DNA from: Aquimarina rhabdastrellae | Lineage (GTDB): Bacteria > Bacteroidota > Bacteroidia > Flavobacteriales > Flavobacteriaceae | Direction: 5' to 3' | Assembly: GCA_947387485.1 (NCBI GenBank) | Contig: CANDNT010000016.1 | Location: 18,318 to 82,317 of the forward strand | DNA: 64,000 bases | In this document: in pieces, positions 61,921 to 64,000 of the stretch | Position numbering within the stretch: the first letter of the stretch is position 1 | How the letters are laid out: each line of letters starts with the position of its first letter | Position numbers and translations under genes: made by a program | Notes under the pieces: model-generated | What the model saw: only the letters and a program-made list of their open reading frames with translations | Database searches by the model: none | What the model was told of the DNA's origin: nothing

Positions 61921-62922
61921 ATGGATTCGTTAACTCAAATTGTATTAGGAGCAGCTGTAGGTGAAGCAGTGTTAGGAAAAAAAGTAGGTAATAAAGCTAT
62001 GCTCTATGGCGCTATTGCTGGTACCATCCCTGACTTTGATACTTTTGCTAGTCATTTTACAGATACTGTTACAGCCATAGAATTACACAGAGGCTTTACT
62101 CATTCCTTGATTTTTAGTATTTGTTTCGCTTCCATTTTTGGTTGGCTTATACATAAAATTGAACATAAGAATGTAGCTTCGATAAAAGATTGGTCTTGGC
62201 TTATGTTTTGGGGATTTGTTACTCATCCCCTATTAGATGCACATACCACATGGGGAACTCAATTATTCTGGCCTTTTGATCTTAGAATTGCATATAAAAA
62301 TATTTTTGTCATAGATCCTTTATACACTCTACCTTTTCTAATTTTTCTTCTTTTAGCTTTTTTTAGTAAAAAAGGTACTCAAAAGAGAACAAACTACAAT
62401 CATTTAGGATTAATTATAAGTAGCATTTATATGCTTATCACTATTGGTTTGAAAGGATATACTTATTTTAAATTTAAAGAAGCTCTAAATACACAAAAAA
62501 TCGATTATTCAGCAATCGAAACTAAACCAACTCCTTTCAATAGTTTTCTTTGGACCGCAAATATCGATACAAAAAATGCATATCTTATAGGTGACTATTC
62601 TATTTTTGATACACAACCTATTCTATTCAAAAGTTATCCTAAAAATCATCATTTATTAGGAGAATTAGCTTATAACGATAAAATCAAACGATTAAAAAAC
62701 ATCAGTAATAATTGGTTTACTATATCAAAAAACAACGATACTTTAACCTTTAATGATCTTCGATTCGGGATACTTCCTTCAAACACGAATACAACTACTT
62801 TTGCTTTTAGCTATAGCCTAATCCAAAGTAATGACGATATCATAGTAACTGAAATCCCAAAAAACAGAAAACAAGCAAAGCAATTAGTTACTATTCTATG
62901 GGATCGTATTTGGGGTAATTAG
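61921..62922 (+). CDS. YdjM/DUF457-type membrane metal-dependent hydrolase
   Basis: A 333-residue membrane protein. The N-terminal MDSLTQIVLGAAVGEAVLG...AGTIPDFD and ELHRGFTHSLIF (His-x-x-x-x-His) are signatures of the YdjM/DUF457 family, with HPLLDAHTTWGTQLFWPFD further on providing additional metal-binding His/Asp. Four or five transmembrane helices are followed by a soluble C-terminal domain (about 190-333) without known motifs. Relatives in E. coli are LexA-regulated; no SOS-like operator was seen here. Confidence 0.8.
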   Translation: MDSLTQIVLGAAVGEAVLGKKVGNKAMLYGAIAGTIPDFDTFASHFTDTVTAIELHRGFTHSLIFSICFASIFGWLIHKIEHKNVASIKDWSWLMFWGFVTHPLLDAHTTWGTQLFWPFDLRIAYKNIFVIDPLYTLPFLIFLLLAFFSKKGTQKRTNYNHLGLIISSIYMLITIGLKGYTYFKFKEALNTQKIDYSAIETKPTPFNSFLWTANIDTKNAYLIGDYSIFDTQPILFKSYPKNHHLLGELAYNDKIKRLKNISNNWFTISKNNDTLTFNDLRFGILPSNTNTTTFAFSYSLIQSNDDIIVTEIPKNRKQAKQLVTILWDRIWGN

Positions 62923-62971
62923 AATGTGTTTAATTTTATAACAATGCTTTTAACGATTCTAAACTAAGTCT

Positions 62972-63658
62972 TTACTGTAATTTGAATTCTTTCGCTATGC
63001 TATCATATTCAAAGATCAATTGGATAGATGCCATCTTTTTAGAAAACGTATTAATCGTATGACCTGTAAAAACTGCTTCTATCATTCCATCCTCATCAGT
63101 ATCTTCAAAAGTTAAAGGCAATACATTAGGTTCATAATCATGATGTGCATCTTTTCTTCCTATAGTCTGAATTGACCATCCTTTAGTATCCAAATAATCT
63201 TTAAGATTTCCTTTTTCTAAACCATAAAAATGATGAATTCCATTATTTTTAACTGTTATTTCAGTTACTACCAAAAAAGGTTTTTGATTTGAGAATATAG
63301 TTTCTAAAGAATATTCATTACCCAAAACTTCAAGAATAACTTTATCAGATTTGTCTAAAGCAAAATATTTTTTTCCAGCATAGTCAATCAATGAGTTGGA
63401 TGTAAAATTTGTTTCTATAAATACAATCGGTTCATCACTTCCATAAAGATTCATTTCTAACGAAGATTTTATTTTTAAATCTTCTAAAGTCTCAAAATCA
63501 TCAACATGTAGTTTCTTTAATAACGCCAACGAATCTTGAACTATACCCCTATCAATAAGGATATCTTCTTTTTTCTCAATAACAGGCATCTTTTCTTCAT
63601 GTTTTTTACATCCTACAATTATTAAACATAATAAAAAACCTAATGCTATCTTTTTCAT
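62972..63658 (-). CDS. Lipoprotein of unknown function
   Basis: A 228-residue protein with a lipoprotein signal (MKKIALGFLLCLIIVGC, Cys17). The ATG at 63658 is preferred to an in-frame upstream start at 63703, since it puts the signal peptide at the N-terminus. The mature part is beta-rich with DFETLEDLKIKSSLEMNLYGSDEPIVFIET and a C-terminal GLEKGNLKDYLDTKGWSIQTIGR. FEDTDEDGMIEAVF resembles an EF-hand-like or FG-GAP-like calcium loop (D-T-D-E-D-G). No family is recognised. Confidence 0.6.
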   Translation of the reverse strand: MKKIALGFLLCLIIVGCKKHEEKMPVIEKKEDILIDRGIVQDSLALLKKLHVDDFETLEDLKIKSSLEMNLYGSDEPIVFIETNFTSNSLIDYAGKKYFALDKSDKVILEVLGNEYSLETIFSNQKPFLVVTEITVKNNGIHHFYGLEKGNLKDYLDTKGWSIQTIGRKDAHHDYEPNVLPLTFEDTDEDGMIEAVFTGHTINTFSKKMASIQLIFEYDSIAKEFKLQ

Positions 63659-63890
63659 ATACTCTTGTTTCTTTTTTAATATTATTCCAAAATGTCTTAG
63701 CATAAACTATGCCTTAAATCAATGAATATTCTAACTATTAAAAAGTATCTTATTTAACCTTTTATAAATAAGCTGAGGCAGAAGTATGCTTGAGTGTAGT
63801 TATTGGCTTAAATAAGCTTATTTTATTCTTCTTGTTTGAGATTCTTTCTATGAAGTATTATCTTATTCCAAACCCAAATATTTATAAAAC

Positions 63891-63922
63891 AAAAAAACCC
63901 TTCACAAATGTTGTGAAGGGTT
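63891..63922 (-). terminator. Terminator of the rRNA operon
   Basis: A perfect 12-bp stem AACCCTTCACAA / TTGTGAAGGGTT with a 3-nt loop and a T-run in the minus-strand RNA, 7 bp beyond the 5S rRNA 3' end. Confidence 0.93.
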
Positions 63923-63929
63923 CAAAAAA

Positions 63930-64000
63930 GGCGGCGACCTACTCTCCCACGATCGCAGTACCATCGGCGCTATCGGGCTTAACTTCTCTGTTCGGAATGG
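63930..64000 (-). rRNA. rrf: 5S rRNA, 3' part
   Basis: The minus strand reads CCATTCCGAACAGAGAAGTTAAG at first (the universally conserved CCGAAC loop region of 5S rRNA) and ends GTGGGAGAGTAGGTCGCCGCC. The gene is cut at the window edge, so only about 71 of ~110-120 nt are seen. As the 5S usually ends the operon, 23S and 16S rRNA genes are expected beyond the window, on the same strand. Confidence 0.95.

Noticed and set aside
62920..62962. Inverted repeat TTAGAAT...ATTCTAA between convergent genes as a terminator
   Set aside because: Only 7 bp of A/T-rich stem around a loop of about 30 nt and no T-run; too weak to call.

Overview
The window looks like a chromosomal segment of a marine-type member of the Bacteroidota, most likely Flavobacteriaceae. 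The DNA is AT-rich. Promoters follow the Bacteroidota pattern (a -7 box TANNTTTG with a TTG/TTTG box about 19-24 bp upstream) and Shine-Dalgarno sequences are not evident. Two large secreted proteases end in type IX secretion (T9SS) sorting domains. DnaE carries an N-terminal proofreading exonuclease, S16 has a long Ala/Glu tail, and isoprenoids are made through mevalonate. No phage, insertion sequence, CRISPR array or integrative element was seen; the region is mostly core genome with some accessory catabolic genes.

Layout. 1-3.5 kb: minus-strand envelope genes (start of a POTRA/Omp85-like protein, a GH113-like lipoprotein, an outer-membrane barrel, a DUF547 protein), then a membrane-protein gene broken by one in-frame amber codon (3694-4206). 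4.3-7.4 kb: a flavoprotein plus a NosR/CcoG-like polyferredoxin, a candidate membrane electron-transfer pair. 7.5-12.3 kb: a tightly overlapping operon (MORN-like repeat protein, two GT2 transferases, a GT-C transferase, an alpha/beta hydrolase), probably for an envelope glycan or glycolipid. 12.4-17.6 kb: a PAP2/haloperoxidase-like protein, an RsuA-type pseudouridine synthase with Glu in place of the catalytic Asp, a PLP-dependent dehydratase with a nitrilase, and a small secreted protein. 17.7-20.7 kb: a mevalonate-pathway operon (mvaD, mevalonate kinase, UbiA prenyltransferase). 20.8-29 kb: TspO, TetR, HI0933 flavoprotein, DUF1697, glutaryl-CoA dehydrogenase, rpsP-rimM-trmN6 and a lipoprotein. 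29.2-35.7 kb: dnaE, thioredoxin, a DUF58 protein and tRNA-Asp, followed by a run of three hairpins.

36.2-44.0 kb is a coherent trans-4-hydroxy-L-proline degradation locus: epimerase, D-amino-acid/D-hydroxyproline dehydrogenase, deaminase of the DHDPS family and alpha-ketoglutarate semialdehyde dehydrogenase, with a DUF885 HExxH-like protein embedded and a divergent AraC regulator. Together they would turn hydroxyproline (for instance from collagen-like peptides) into alpha-ketoglutarate. 44.0-49.8 kb: a 6-7 gene minus-strand operon (TonB-C-like lipoprotein, ruvC, hemW, cyclase, DUF4230, YjbR, membrane-anchored MutS-like ATPase). 50.0-51.8 kb: a BlaR1-type M56 sensor carrying a TonB-C domain and a BlaI repressor, with three copies of a 16-bp dyad (AACTAA-N4-TTAGTT) forming a very likely operator. 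52.4-59.2 kb: two paralogous T9SS-secreted M43 metalloproteases sharing an unusual ~265-residue module present three times. 59.3-62.9 kb: two M24 peptidases (prolidase/aminopeptidase P type) and a YdjM-like membrane protein. The window ends inside a minus-strand rRNA operon (5S rRNA 3' part and its terminator).

The leading items for follow-up are the BlaI operator array, the hydroxyproline locus with its embedded DUF885 peptidase and strand-specific hairpin, the recurring ACACACAAATC leader element at the 5' ends of three secreted-protein mRNAs, the amber-interrupted gene, the Asp-to-Glu pseudouridine synthase, and the hairpin array after tRNA-Asp. Functions are assigned from motifs seen in the translated sequence; no database search was run.
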